This document shows positions 23,364 through 34,014 of a stretch of 64,000 nt of DNA, one piece after another. Source of the DNA: Allantophomopsis cytisporea. Lineage: Eukaryota > Ascomycota > Leotiomycetes > Phacidiales > Phacidiaceae. Within the stretch, counting starts at the first letter, position 1; every line of letters begins with the position of its first letter. The DNA lies in assembly GCA_024752435.1 (NCBI GenBank), contig CP103030.1:1488001-1552000 (forward strand), written 5' to 3'. The translations under genes and the position numbers were made by a program. The notes under the pieces were generated by a model. That model made no database searches, had not been told where the DNA came from, and was given only the letters and a program-made list of their open reading frames with translations.

Positions 23364-24455
23364 ATGACAGAGCAGGTCTTGATCCTTGGTGCTGGAGTGA
23401 CTGGCCTCCAAACTGCTCTCACTCTTCTCCAGTCAAACAATTATGCAGTAACCATTCTCGCAACGTACTTCCCTGGCGACTTCAACATAAAATACACTTC
23501 ACCATGGGCAGGTGGCAATTGGCACACATTTGCCACTGCCGATCAGAAAGAAATTGCTAGGTTTGATACGGAAACTTATCAGTACTGGACACAATTGCTG
23601 AAGGAGAAGAGCGAGAAGGAGGTCGGACTGGGATTCAAACGTGAATTCGTGTATTGGACGGATCCAGAGAGTGAAGAAATTGTCGATGGCGGCAAGAATA
23701 TATGGTGGAAGGAAATTGTGGAGGGATTTGAGATGATTCCAGAGGAGAAATGTACGGTTGGTCGGGCGGGTTTGAAATACGATGGTATCTGCATCAATGT
23801 CCCTCGATATTTGGACTACTTGGTGGAAGAGGCGAAGAAGCTCGGCGTGAAGTTGGTGAGAGGGAGAGTCGATACAGCAAAAGGATTGGGTGGTGTGATT
23901 TCTGGTGCACGAGATGTTCTCAATGATCATGGACTGGGAAAAGAGGCTGACTTTGAAATCTTTGTCAATGCTACTGGACTCGGGGCGAAGGAATTCGTGG
24001 ATGCTGAGGAGGCAGAGAAGATATTCCCTATCAGAGGGCAGACTATCCTCGTTGAAGGTGAATGTCCTGTAGGTCGCACATTGATAGGTGTCGACGAAGA
24101 TCCAACCAAAACTGAAGTTGCTTATGTCATTGCAAGGCCAGGTTCGGGGACTACTGTTCTTGGGGGCTGTATGCAAGCGGGAAATTGGAGTGCAGATGAA
24201 GATGTCGAGTTGACGAAGAGAATATTGAGGCGGAACAAGGCAATCGCACCAGAGTTATTGATCGATGGGGAGTTCAAGGTCATCGATGTACGCGTTGGCT
24301 TAAGACCGGGAAGAGTGAGAGGGCCGCGAGTAGACAAGGAAGTTGTGGGTAGCATAAGGGTCATTCATTCTTACGGTCATGCGGGTGCAGGATATCAGAA
24401 CAGCATTGGAAGTGCGAGAAAAGTACTGAGTATTTTGGACGGAAGTCATGCATAG
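23364..24455 (+). CDS. D-amino-acid oxidase (FAD-dependent)
   Basis: This flavoenzyme oxidises D-amino acids to keto acids, ammonia and H2O2, normally in the peroxisome. It is an intronless gene of 363 aa. The N-terminal Rossmann motif is VLILGAGVTGLQTAL. SPWAGGNWHTF matches the family block after the FAD site. The substrate-site motif VRVGLRPGRVRGPRV contains the conserved arginines, and the signature HSYGHAGAGYQNSIGSA lies near the C-terminus. The last residues are SHA, not a canonical SKL-type peroxisome signal. It converges with PEX26, with 97 bp between the stop codons. Confidence 0.94.
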   Translation: MTEQVLILGAGVTGLQTALTLLQSNNYAVTILATYFPGDFNIKYTSPWAGGNWHTFATADQKEIARFDTETYQYWTQLLKEKSEKEVGLGFKREFVYWTDPESEEIVDGGKNIWWKEIVEGFEMIPEEKCTVGRAGLKYDGICINVPRYLDYLVEEAKKLGVKLVRGRVDTAKGLGGVISGARDVLNDHGLGKEADFEIFVNATGLGAKEFVDAEEAEKIFPIRGQTILVEGECPVGRTLIGVDEDPTKTEVAYVIARPGSGTTVLGGCMQAGNWSADEDVELTKRILRRNKAIAPELLIDGEFKVIDVRVGLRPGRVRGPRVDKEVVGSIRVIHSYGHAGAGYQNSIGSARKVLSILDGSHA

Positions 24456-24552
24456 GTAGGTAGTGATTGATAATAAAGGTGCTTGATAATTCCCCTCAAA
24501 CGCCATTTGTCATTATTTGAATAGAAATACACTTCATAAATATTACCTTCGA

Positions 24553-25949
24553 TCAGATGTAACTGACCTTAACGCCCATCCCAGCGGTAGCCTTTACCTT
24601 ATCCCAACTGTTCCCCAAAATTCTTCGTAGTCGCTCCTTGACGTCTTTTCTACTCAAGACCAACAACAATCCTGCCACAAACGCTAGAGTCCGTAATAAC
24701 ATCATTGGATTGGCTTGAAATGAGTTCGCTATATTCTCCAGTACCTTGCGCAAATTTGTAATGATCGCTGCCGCACGTTTGGTATATGTAGGTGGTGCAA
24801 CAGCACTCGGAGTTGAACTTGAATTTGGTGTTTGGCGTGGGGATAATGTCGAAGCTCGTGATGACCTAGATCCCTTTACTGAAGATCGTTTTGGACTTTC
24901 AATTCCGTAATCCACCTCACTACCTTCTCGTCTCCCTAGTTGTCGCTCCTCCTCGTGTCTCTTGCGTTCTGCCTCTTCATTCTCAATCCTCCGTCGTCGT
25001 GCTTCGTTCAAATCCCGTTCCAGCTGTTCTTCATGTTGGCGTTGAGCTTCACGCTCACGGTGTGCTACAGCAGCATGCTCCTCTTGAAGACTTTGGAGGG
25101 CTTGCAGAAAGGCTTCACGGCGTTCCTCATCCAGTATTTCGCTGATGAATATGAATTCGCGTGCATAATCCCACTCGTCATTGCGCAAGAGCACATGCAG
25201 TGTGTACAACTCGAGGATTTTGACGCGCGCATTCAGATCGCGAGGGGTATCGGTGCCTGACTTGTTATGCGATTTTCTGCCAGAGGATCGATCCTTTGAA
25301 TTTTCGAGGCGGTTTGTGATATCGAGGTTTGGGGTCGATGAAGCAGCAAGGTATGCTTCTAGACGTTGTTGATTGAGTCTCTGTGTTCGAGCATGCGCAA
25401 GTAAAAGCGTTGCACTATCATCGACAGTCAGATCAGTCGAGAACAACCACTTGGAGTTGTGTACCCCACTTACAGATTTATAACCACATCAGAATCAACA
25501 TCTCCTTCAACTCCACCATAGCCGTTCTTGACTACTTCCTCCCACACCTCGCCCTCTCTTACTTTTGATACCAAAGATCTCCACTCTTTGTTTCCGAAAG
25601 CCTCTTTCCCTTCGTCTGGATCTAGTTCGGCAACTGCGTTGAGAATCGTGAGGTACAAGCTCCACACCTTGATCCGTGTAGTTCGCGAAGCCTTGAGGAT
25701 TGGAGCCGCTTCAAAATGCGCGACACCTTTCTCTTCAGAAGTAACGGGTGTGATGAGTGGTAAAATTGTAGAAAGCGACTCAGGTAATCGACGGGTCAAG
25801 AATAATGTAGATGATTGTCGATAGATCTTGGAGATTTGAGTAGAGGGGTTGCGCGATGACGAAATAGAGAGCGAAGTGACGGATGAAGAGAGATGTTGCG
25901 ATGACGATAGAGTATTGCTCGAATCCATTATTTCGGTCGCTGAAGTCAT
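24553..25949 (-). CDS. PEX26: Peroxin 26-like tail-anchored protein
   Basis: The fungal PEX26 family anchors the Pex1-Pex6 AAA complex to the peroxisome membrane for recycling of the import receptor. Two exons (25949-25472 and about 25,418-24,553) give about 450 aa. The N-terminal block SKIYRQSSTLFLTRRLPE and the later KVWSLYLTILNAVAELDP are the parts I recognise. A charged coiled coil (about residues 250-320, Glu/Arg rich) follows. Near the C-terminus is one hydrophobic span (LLRTLAFVAGLLLVL) with a basic tail, which is the tail-anchor pattern. The start is the ATG of MTSATEIMDSS; MDSS, seven codons further in, is an alternative. The family assignment is from memory of related sequences and is good but not certain. 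Confidence 0.75.
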
Positions 25950-27003
25950 TGTTGTTGAAACGAAGGTATTTCCATGCAGTGGTGATGTGAACAAAAGTCA
26001 GGAGAGATTGAGATCTTGATCATCGAAATGTTTTTGAGCAGTTGAAGGGAGAGAAACTGTGGAATGCGAGCAGAATCGTTTGTTTATCGTAGTAGAATCT
26101 GGAGAAAGCCAGTGAATGGAAGTCATCGGAGGCACAAGAGGATAAGTAAGTGCTAATTTCAACAAAGTTACCTCGGTCCCTTATTAGAACCCTGGTAGAC
26201 TACGGTAGAACGCGGTAACATCGCGGAATAGGCAAAGACGAGACGAGACGGATACAGAGCCTTGTCAGGTCGAATAAGGCTGAAGCCTATGATGTACTTT
26301 ACCTAGGTAAGATACCTTACCTTACGGTTCATGGACTCCCAAACTACGATCAGTCGTTCACAACCACGGCAACAACAACAGCAACAACAACGATAGTGTC
26401 AAGTTGTTGCAAAGATGATGGCGAGTCTTACACACTCTTCTCAATAAGCAATATCCTCACCAAATTACTTGGTCGTCGTTGTCTTCCAATTACGCGGCGC
26501 TACTTTTGTGGATTGTCCTTACAAACCGTGAATCTGTGACACATTCTTGTGTATACTTCTTCGCATCCCATAAGTATATCATCTCTTCCTCCGCTACATA
26601 CATTCTCCTTAAGAGACTCATTTCTTTTCCCACGATCTGCATGGGGTCATCGATACTCATTCTCATCAAATCAGCCTATCCCTTGGGATAGTCATTCCCG
26701 ATCAACACACTTTATGAGGTCTCGTACCTGGTGAAGAGACCAGGCATTGTCTCCAGTTCTATCCTTGCACTTGTATATCTACAACTCGAGTGTAGGACAA
26801 TCTGATCTTAACATCGTCGAATGGCCTTGATAACAAAATACTGGATATTTCATTACGCCACTGTTCGGGTTCAGGAGGACACCACCTACTCCCCTGTTCA
26901 CCTAAATTCTATTGATCTGACACTCCACCTCCAAACCATCTGAAGCTTTGCAACGATTTAATTTGCTGCTCACTTCACCAAGCAACTTTGAGCAACCGCA
27001 ATC
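25950..27003. other. Divergent promoter region between PEX26 and PARN
   Basis: A 1.05-kb region holding the upstream sequences of two divergent genes. It has short TACCTTACC/ACGGTA repeats (26,190-26,330) and a CAACAA-rich tract (26,365-26,390). No coding frame is supported. Confidence 0.6.
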
Positions 27004-29005
27004 ATGGATATACACAAGGACAACTTCATGTTCTACCTCATACCCATTCTTGACAATATCTCGCGAGCCGAACTGGTTTCCTTCGATTTGGAAATGTCAG
27101 GCATTGGTGCTAAGACCAGATACGGACGAAATGAACGAGCTCAGGATGTTGGTAAACCATCTCTTCAGCGTCAATATGAGGAGACTAGGAACGCTGCAAT
27201 GAAGTATCAAGTCTTACAGCTGGGACTCACATGTGTATTGTGGGATGAGAAGGACCAATGCTATGTTGCACGTCCGTACAACATCAATGTCTCACCACTC
27301 TTCGAAGACATGAAAGACAACCTCGGTATTGATCGTCACTTCACTTTCTCTAGTTCAGCATCCCATTTCCTCATCAAGAACAATTTCGATATTTCGAAGC
27401 CTTTTACCTCCGGCGTATCATACTTGTCAATGGCGGAAGAGCGAGAAGCGTATGCTATTTACGAGAGCAGAAATTCCAAATCAGAGATTCCAGATCTGCC
27501 AATTGATCCTGGTACTCCTACATTAGACTTCTATCGACAGGCAAGAGAGACAATCAAGAAGTGGATCAAGAAGCCGGGAATTTATGATTATTGCAATATA
27601 CCCGAACCACAAGAAGGTAAGTTTGAGGCTATGTTCTTAAGCTACAGCTCGCACAAAGTGTGTAGGAGTGCAGGACTCGCTAACATTCGAATTCGAACCC
27701 TATAGGTCGCCCTAATCTGACTGGCTTTGATAGAAGACTTGTTCACCAGCTCGTTCGTAAAGAGTTTCCTGAATACCAAGCCTTTTCCATGGATAGTGGA
27801 AGGTTCATGCAGATAAAAAAGTTTGATAGCGTCAGAGAATCTCAGTTTCAAAAAGATCGCCGTGCTAGGTTTGATGCTATGGTCGCTAAACAGATTGGTC
27901 TCCGCTTCATCTTTGAAGCACTGACTGGTGGTGATCTTGCACGTATCAACACAGCTTGGTGTCTGGTTGACGAGCAAGGAAGATCAAAGTTCACCGACAA
28001 GGCAACTTTAGATACGCAGCTCGATGAAATTCGAGAACGGTTGAGAGGCAAGAAACGCTTTCTCGTAGGACACAATCTATTCACGGACCTTCTGTTTTTC
28101 TATCAGACGTTTGTTGGCGATCTACCCCAGGATGTAAATGAATTTAGGCGCAAGGTTCACGATTTCTTTCCTCTAGTTGCAGACACGAAATATTTAGCTA
28201 CGTTCCGAGGTAGCTTGAAGAATAACTCTTCGAGTTTGGTCGAGATTTGGGATATGCTGAAAAATCAAGCAACTCCAAGTATGGTAGTAGATCCAAACTT
28301 CACAAAGTATTCTACCGGTCAGATGTACCATGAAGCTGGTTATGACAGTAAGCCATTGAATTTGAATACTGTTGCAATTCAGAGGTCATCCACTAACGCA
28401 TTGTAGGCTGGATCACAGCAGAAATTTTGATCAAATTGTCTACTAAACTCTTTGCTGCTAATGTACACCTTGATCCGAAAAAATCAGCACCTGCTGTCAT
28501 CGTAGCATCTCCAGAAAAGTCAACTCTCGGCATCAGCAATTCATCTTCGGGAAATACACTTCGCAATCAAACAGTACCAATCAACCCACCTGACACAAAT
28601 GGCATAGCAATCGAGAAGCCACGTAAGATAGCCAAGTTTGCAACTCCTGGAAGATTTGATCAACTAGCCGACGAGGGTGACAGTGACAGCATGTCTTCAG
28701 CATCGACCTCACCTGATAACAATGGAGTTCTCATCCCCAAAAGTCCTACAGCGCCCAAGAATCAGAACGTATTCGCGAACCTCATGGACGCTGATGTCGA
28801 TGAAGACTTTCGTAAGATCACACAATCCAACAAAGAAAATGTCTCGATCTTCCATTCTGCGTCGAAGAAAACGGAGGCTCAACCCGATCGTGATAGCTTA
28901 GGTGTACACAAGCGGTTTCCACCATTTGAGAACCCATTCTGGAAGGTCTTCGGCAACAGCCTGAGAGTATATGGAACTGAGGATGATGTTATGCATCTGA
29001 CATAG
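27004..29005 (+). CDS. Poly(A)-specific ribonuclease (PARN/CAF1 family)
   Basis: A DEDD-type 3'-5' exonuclease that removes poly(A) tails. Three exons (introns about 27,618-27,705 and 28,350-28,406) give about 617 aa. The catalytic set is visible. SFDLEMSGIG carries Asp28 and Glu30. LVGHNLFTDLLFFYQTF carries the third acidic residue. HEAGYDSWITAE carries the histidine and last aspartate of the DEDDh site, and the second intron splits this motif exactly as the frame requires. The C-terminal third is Ser-rich and disordered and ends with a folded-looking tail (PFWKVFGNSLRVYGTEDDV). A classical PARN-type R3H insert is not obvious. Confidence 0.92.
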
Positions 29006-30016
29006 AACATCCATGGCAATGAGACCACGCTCATGGTATTTGTGAGCTGATTTAGATGTGACAGGCTGTTTTTAGCATCTGAAAGTGGTACTTCGTGCTA
29101 TTTGCAACTCTCAATGATGGTAGGCATTCCGAAGCGAGGAGTTCAGTTTGGAGGATTCCTGCTCGTTCACAAATCGGACGATAATGGGTGAAGGTGACGA
29201 AATTATCAAACTAGTTGCTCAGTCGTGCTTCGGCTGCGCTCTTAATATACAATTTCCCTGGTTTCCAGCTGGCCCAATCTTCAACTTTGACTCTCTCCAC
29301 AGTATCAACATCGTAGAGTAAATCATGCAGCCGCATCCCCAAATCGGCGTAGTAAAACATGCCGATATGCACGCACATCTCCAAGACCCGTGATATATTC
29401 GAAACGAAAGCCTGTACAGAAGTTTTTCCTTTTCAGGAAAGAATGACGTTCATCAAAGAGGATCGGATAGCAATAGCGTGTGGATGAGGTGTCTAGCTCG
29501 AAATTCGTTGTTAAGCGTTGCTGGCATTGACTTCCCACCGTTGAGATCCAGCCCTGTCCACCCAGCTTTAATCTCGGCACCAGCGATCTGTGCAGATCAG
29601 CAGCATCATTTGTACTCCGAATAGCCATAAACAGACCCACTGTACAGACCTCCTATACCGCCAGCAGGAATAACCGGCAAGGTTGACGGTCGAAAGACAA
29701 TAAAGGCGCTCTGCAGTAGACTATCATATTTATTGAATCGTATTCCCTAAACCTCGTATCTTATGTGAGAAAAGCTCGCAACAAATTGTATCGTGCTTTC
29801 TCGTTATACGCAACCACACGGTTCCTTGCATCTGCACGACATACCGCAATCTACGAAGCGCATGACTTGAATGTGCAGGAAACACGAATTCTCAAAATAG
29901 TCCCGTTCCAACCCAGCAACCAACAAGATCGTATTTATTGCGTGGTTCTCGCAGATCTCATTCAAGTTCACAAACGTCGAAATCTTTTCAATTCCACCTA
30001 AAACCCCAAATTCACA
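29006..30016. other. Intergenic, no convincing gene
   Basis: A minus-strand frame at 29,323-29,640 (105 codons, no recognisable motif) could be a decayed fragment. Nothing else is seen in this 1 kb. Confidence 0.5.
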
Positions 30017-30875
30017 ATGAGAGGACAAATTCTCTTTGCTCTGGCTATGGCCAGCGGATTGGTTCAATCTTCTCCATTGAGCACCGAGAACGTCATGTAT
30101 GGTTCCTATGTGTTATCGATGAAGTATGAAACTAACAATAATAACAGAACAACCACTGTCGTATCCACCGTGACGGCAGGAACGGCATCGTAAGTTCTCC
30201 AGAATATCCTACGAATTCAAAAGCTGAACCATTCAGTACCTCCGTAGTTTTTGTATCGGGCAACCCGCCAGTTAGTACGGCTGCATCGGCTGCTAAATAT
30301 GCTGCGAAGAGAGATCTGGTACGCTTCCAAGAGATCGCAGTTCCAGGATGCAACTGACGACCACCCAGGAAGATCGTGATGATACCTTCACATCGACCGT
30401 ATATCAAACGACAACAGTATGCACAACTCAAAATCTACACGACCCTCTTGCTAACACTGCGCAGATCCAAGCTTCAACCGTCACATCTACTGTCTACCCG
30501 TGCGCCACACCTGTCTCAAGTCTGACACCAACGCTTCCATATGGCGCCGCACGTATGTCAAACAATGGATCGCTCCCATCTGCTGATGGCAATGAGTTGT
30601 ACGGCCTGACTACGACTCAAGGAAAGACTCTTGAAGGTTGTTGTAACACATGTTTCTTCGAGCGGGAGAATTGTCTTCAAGCATGGTGGTATAGCTACGA
30701 AGGATGTGTTGTGATGACTGCCGATTCTTCGAAGTTCAATGGAACGGGACCAGCGACTTCGACATGCCCACAAGGAAAGATTACCGGTTTGGAGTATCAG
30801 AGAGATACCAGTGCATCATTCCGAAGCGATGGAGACTTTGCAGGACCTTGTGGACAGACATATTTGGACGAGTAA
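30017..30875 (+). CDS. Small secreted cysteine-rich protein
   Basis: The start MRGQILFALAMASGLVQSSP is a clear signal peptide. Three short introns (about 30,097-30,146, 30,190-30,236 and 30,319-30,368) join frames into about 235 aa. A Ser/Thr/Val-rich segment (TTTVVSTVTAG, and later TSTVYQTTTVC) suggests O-glycosylation. AAKRDL contains a possible Kex2 (Lys-Arg) cleavage site. The C-terminal half has regularly spaced cysteines (EGCCNTCFFERENCLQAWW, YEGCVVM, TCPQGK, GPCGQTY), resembling a PAN/apple-like fold. It has the profile of a cell-wall protein or candidate effector, but its role is not known. Its 3' end is 46 bp from that of the convergent epoxide hydrolase. Confidence 0.78.
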
Positions 30876-30921
30876 CTAAATTTGAAACTATAGGCAATAC
30901 AAGATGATCATATAGCCTGGA

Positions 30922-31926
30922 TTACAAATGAGACTTAGCTAAAAGCTGCTCAGTTACCCACTCCTTGATAAGTGCATTGCTTTCAGCAGGCTTTTCCCAC
31001 AAAGCCCAGTGACTTGATTCCACCTCCGCTCTCTTCAAGCCATTTGGGAAATGGGCGTCCATGCCGGCAGACATCTTTGGTGGTAAGGCAGTGTCCTTTG
31101 TAGCCTGTACGAACAGGACTGGTACTTCGATCTTTCTGCCTTCCTTTGCTATTTCCACTTCCTGTTCCCCATTCAACTCCATGACACGATACCAGTTGAG
31201 AGGACCATGCATTCCATTCCTGTTGTATTGCTGAACATAGAAATCCATCTCCTCATCGCTAAGAAGTGGAGCTTTGCCGATCTTGGGTAGGTTCTCGAGG
31301 AGGATTCCCTTGTATGCATCAAATGCACTCTCGTTGTTTGGTCCCTTGCCGCCATACATTCCATTGAAGAACTGTCTGAGCTTTTCTGGTCCCACGATCG
31401 TAGCCTCTACCTCTGGACCACGAAGATGCAACTGGTACGTGAAGTTTGGCAATGCAGTGTCCACGAGTTGTTGAAGCGTGACTGGTTGCGTGCGGGGAAC
31501 AAAATATGGAGTACATATAGAGAAGACACTTGTGACGAGCTTTGGGTAGCGAAGTGCAATGCGATATACAATAGCTCCTCCCCAATCATGGCCTCCCAAC
31601 ATGATCTGTGGTGCATCAAGCTCAGCAGCTAGAGTCGCTATGTCATCGGCCGCACGTTTGTAAGTGTAATATTCGATTTCTTCAGGGGCATCCGTTCCAC
31701 CATAGCCCATCATGTCAGGAACAACAACGCGAAGACCAAGAGAAATGAGGAGAGGGACCTGATAACGCCATCCGAAAGACAGATCAGGCCAGCCGTGAAT
31801 TAGAAAAATTGTTGCTTTTGGAATGCCTTCTGGCTGGCCAAGCAAGTAGTGGTAATTCTTTCCATTGAGGTTTGTCGTGTGATGAGTGACTCGAGAGTCG
31901 TTTGGTGTAAGCTTATCAACGCCCAT
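30922..31926 (-). CDS. Epoxide hydrolase (alpha/beta hydrolase fold)
   Basis: Soluble epoxide hydrolases open epoxides to diols. This single-exon gene encodes 334 aa. HGWPD (residues 44-48) is the HGXP oxyanion motif. GGHDWGG supplies the nucleophile Asp114. The catalytic histidine is His306 in ESSHWALWEKP, and a cap region with tyrosines (for example YVQQYNRNGMHGPLNWYR) fits the epoxide-binding lid. Haloalkane dehalogenases are related, but the lid tyrosines favour an epoxide hydrolase. The C-terminus AKSHL ends in SHL, a possible non-canonical peroxisomal signal. Confidence 0.88.
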   Translation of the reverse strand: MGVDKLTPNDSRVTHHTTNLNGKNYHYLLGQPEGIPKATIFLIHGWPDLSFGWRYQVPLLISLGLRVVVPDMMGYGGTDAPEEIEYYTYKRAADDIATLAAELDAPQIMLGGHDWGGAIVYRIALRYPKLVTSVFSICTPYFVPRTQPVTLQQLVDTALPNFTYQLHLRGPEVEATIVGPEKLRQFFNGMYGGKGPNNESAFDAYKGILLENLPKIGKAPLLSDEEMDFYVQQYNRNGMHGPLNWYRVMELNGEQEVEIAKEGRKIEVPVLFVQATKDTALPPKMSAGMDAHFPNGLKRAEVESSHWALWEKPAESNALIKEWVTEQLLAKSHL

Positions 31927-32525
31927 GATGAATTTCGAAATAATTCTGGAGGATCAAGAATTCTACGCATGATGGAAATTGACTCGTACTTATATTCATT
32001 GACGTATCATACTATAAGATTATCCTTTTCGATGATCGAGGAGCTTACCATCGGACCAGCCTACCGATTTAGGGAATTTATGGTGGGGTCTATTTTAGCC
32101 TCGGCCTGCTGACTTCGGACACGCATTAGCTTTTGGTCGTGGAATGTCGTGAAACGCTGCCTCGCGACTCATCATTGTTATTGTGTGGTGGAATATACGT
32201 TATATTCTGGCATGGCTGGGGGTAACCTCAAAAATAACTGGTTGTGATTATCAATTTCGTTCTTGGCAGCTTACAAAATAATGAGTCATTTTCATCAACA
32301 TAAGTATTCAACCATAGAACAAGAACTCGAAGCGGATGCCCATCATATCACTTGTCATGGAATTATGAAACTTGAGGTCTGTTCTTACTACCTAAGGGGA
32401 TGATACCTCGGTCCATCTCCACAATAACTGGAGTGATCCCGAACCATGCCATACCACTTTTGTTGAGACCGTAACACATGAATATAACTCAAGGGAATTG
32501 AAAAGCACTAACATGGGTATCAAAA
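31927..32525. other. Intergenic, epoxide hydrolase promoter
   Basis: Six hundred AT-rich bases between the epoxide hydrolase start and the pinin stop, both on the minus strand. No coding frame is supported. Confidence 0.6.
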
Positions 32526-33453
32526 TCAGTAGATGACCGTGTCCTCATCGGCTTCTACCACTACTTCACCGTCTTGATCCGCAGCATCAGCTGTTGTCTC
32601 GTCAGATGCTTGGGCAGGTTCATTAGAATCGTTAGTTTTGGTTTCTTCAGCCTGAACATTCTCACCCTTCGATTCTGACATTCGTGTATCTGTCTCCTCC
32701 GATGGTTCCTGCTTCTTGACATCATTAAGCTCCTTATCAATGATTCTCTGAGCCTCCTCAATTTGTGCGTCGATGGTCTCTTCGTCTTTGGGGAGTAGTT
32801 TCCATGGCTTGTAGTACTGGGATATGTTAGTTTGATCATCTTCCTCAGGAGCTGATCTTACCAGTTTTGGTTCTGCCTTTGTCGAGAGAAAATGTGCCAT
32901 CGCAAGGAGATTCTCATGACGTATTCGTAACTATCTCAGTCAGTATGTACCTTATGAAAGTTCCAAGAATACTGACCGTTTTCTCGTCGCATTTCCTCGT
33001 TTCCTTCACTCGGATTCCCTTCAATTTCGCCAATTTCTCTTGTCTCCTGCCATCATCTTCCTCCCGTGCCTTTGCAGCCCTCTCTGATTGTCTCTTTTCG
33101 ATTTCCTGTCTCTTTTTGATATGCGCAACTGAGTTTCCTTGACTCAAAGTGTTTAGTAAACCACCAAATAACCTCCGTCCTCGTTTCTTTTCTTCTTGAG
33201 CTTGACTATTACGTCGCCGTATTTTCAAATCTTCTGAATCTTTTTCTACATTTAGAGGAGGCGAGTTTCGTAGGGTAGATGGAGAACCTTCACTCAATTC
33301 GGTGGAGAGTCGAGGACGTTTGGAAGGATTGGACGTTGATGATGCTCTACGCTTCTGGACGCGTGCAGTTTCGGTGATCATATCTTCCCTATCTCAGATT
33401 AGTCTTAGCTTAAGATGTTGCGTTAGATTAACTCACATTTCAGCTTCTGACAT
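32526..33453 (-). CDS. Pinin/SDK/MemA-domain nuclear protein
   Basis: Pinin homologues are nuclear-speckle proteins associated with the spliceosome and the exon-junction complex. The first exon is MSEAEM, spliced (about 33,390-33,436) to EDMITETARVQKRR. The signature RGRRLFGGLLNTLSQ is followed by a long charged helix (KKRQEIEKRQSERAAKAREE), as in the pinin domain. After a second intron (about 32,930-32,980) the frame reads LRIRHENLLAMAHFLSTKAEPKL. A third intron (about 32,819-32,862) leads to YYKPWKLLPKDEE, another conserved pinin block. The C-terminus is very acidic. About 240 aa in total, shorter than animal pinins but usual for fungi. Its start codon is 178 bp from that of divergent PHF5A. 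Confidence 0.86.
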
Positions 33454-33631
33454 GATGTAGGGGAAAATTGAAGAAGGTTGTGGAAGTGAATGTGATTCTT
33501 GAATGACGAGGCTGAACTGGATAACTGGTTGGTCCGTGCGCTTACCAAGCAGCGCGATGATATTTTGGTGGCGCGTTGCGACAACTTCATCCTGCAACAA
33601 CACTCAAATTTCGAGCTTCACAACATTAAAT
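33454..33631. promoter_or_regulatory. Bidirectional promoter between pinin and PHF5A
   Basis: Only 178 bp separate the divergent start codons of two spliceosomal genes, so both promoters must overlap here. No clear TATA box is seen. Confidence 0.6.
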
Positions 33632-34014
33632 ATGTCTCGCCATCATCCGTAAGTTCTCTTCCCGTTGATACGAAGAAACGCTGGAATGCTAACTCCTTTA
33701 GTGATCTCGTTATGTGCCGCAAGCAATCAGGCATTGCCATCGGTCGATTATGTGATAAATGTGACGGCAAATGTCCAGTATGCGATTCTTACGTTCGTCC
33801 AACGACTCTTGTACGAATCTGCGACGAGTGTTCCTTTGGCAACTACCAAAACAAGTGTGTAGTATGTGGTGGAGAAGGTATCTCGGACGCGTTCTACTGT
33901 TTCGAATGTACAAGACTCGAGAAAGATAGAGATGGATGTCCGAAGATTATAAATCTTGGATCTTCGAGAACCGATCTGTTCTATATGAAGAAAGGACAAC
34001 GGACTTATACATGA
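33632..34014 (+). CDS. RDS3: PHF5A/Rds3, SF3b complex subunit
   Basis: This small zinc-knuckle protein of the U2 snRNP SF3b complex is among the most conserved eukaryotic proteins. The first exon encodes MSRHHP. The intron (33,651 to about 33,704) leads to DLVMCRKQSGIAIGRLCDKC and the run of CxxC knuckles (CPVC, CDEC, CVVC, CFEC), ending KKGQRTYT. The total is 109-110 aa, the usual length. A longer open frame starting at 33,499 reads through the intron and should not be used. The gene is divergent from pinin, another splicing factor. Confidence 0.97.

Noticed and set aside
23499..24176. 225-codon minus-strand frame across D-amino-acid oxidase
   Set aside because: Antisense to an intact, clearly recognisable enzyme; no family features.
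32819..32862. Coding read-through VRSAPEEDDQTNISQ in pinin
   Set aside because: It is flanked by GTAAGA and CAG, and removing it joins PKL to YYKPWKLLP, a conserved pinin block, so it is an intron.
33499..33704. Longer N-terminus for the PHF5A gene
   Set aside because: The 109-110 aa protein is nearly invariant; the extension reads through leader and intron 1.
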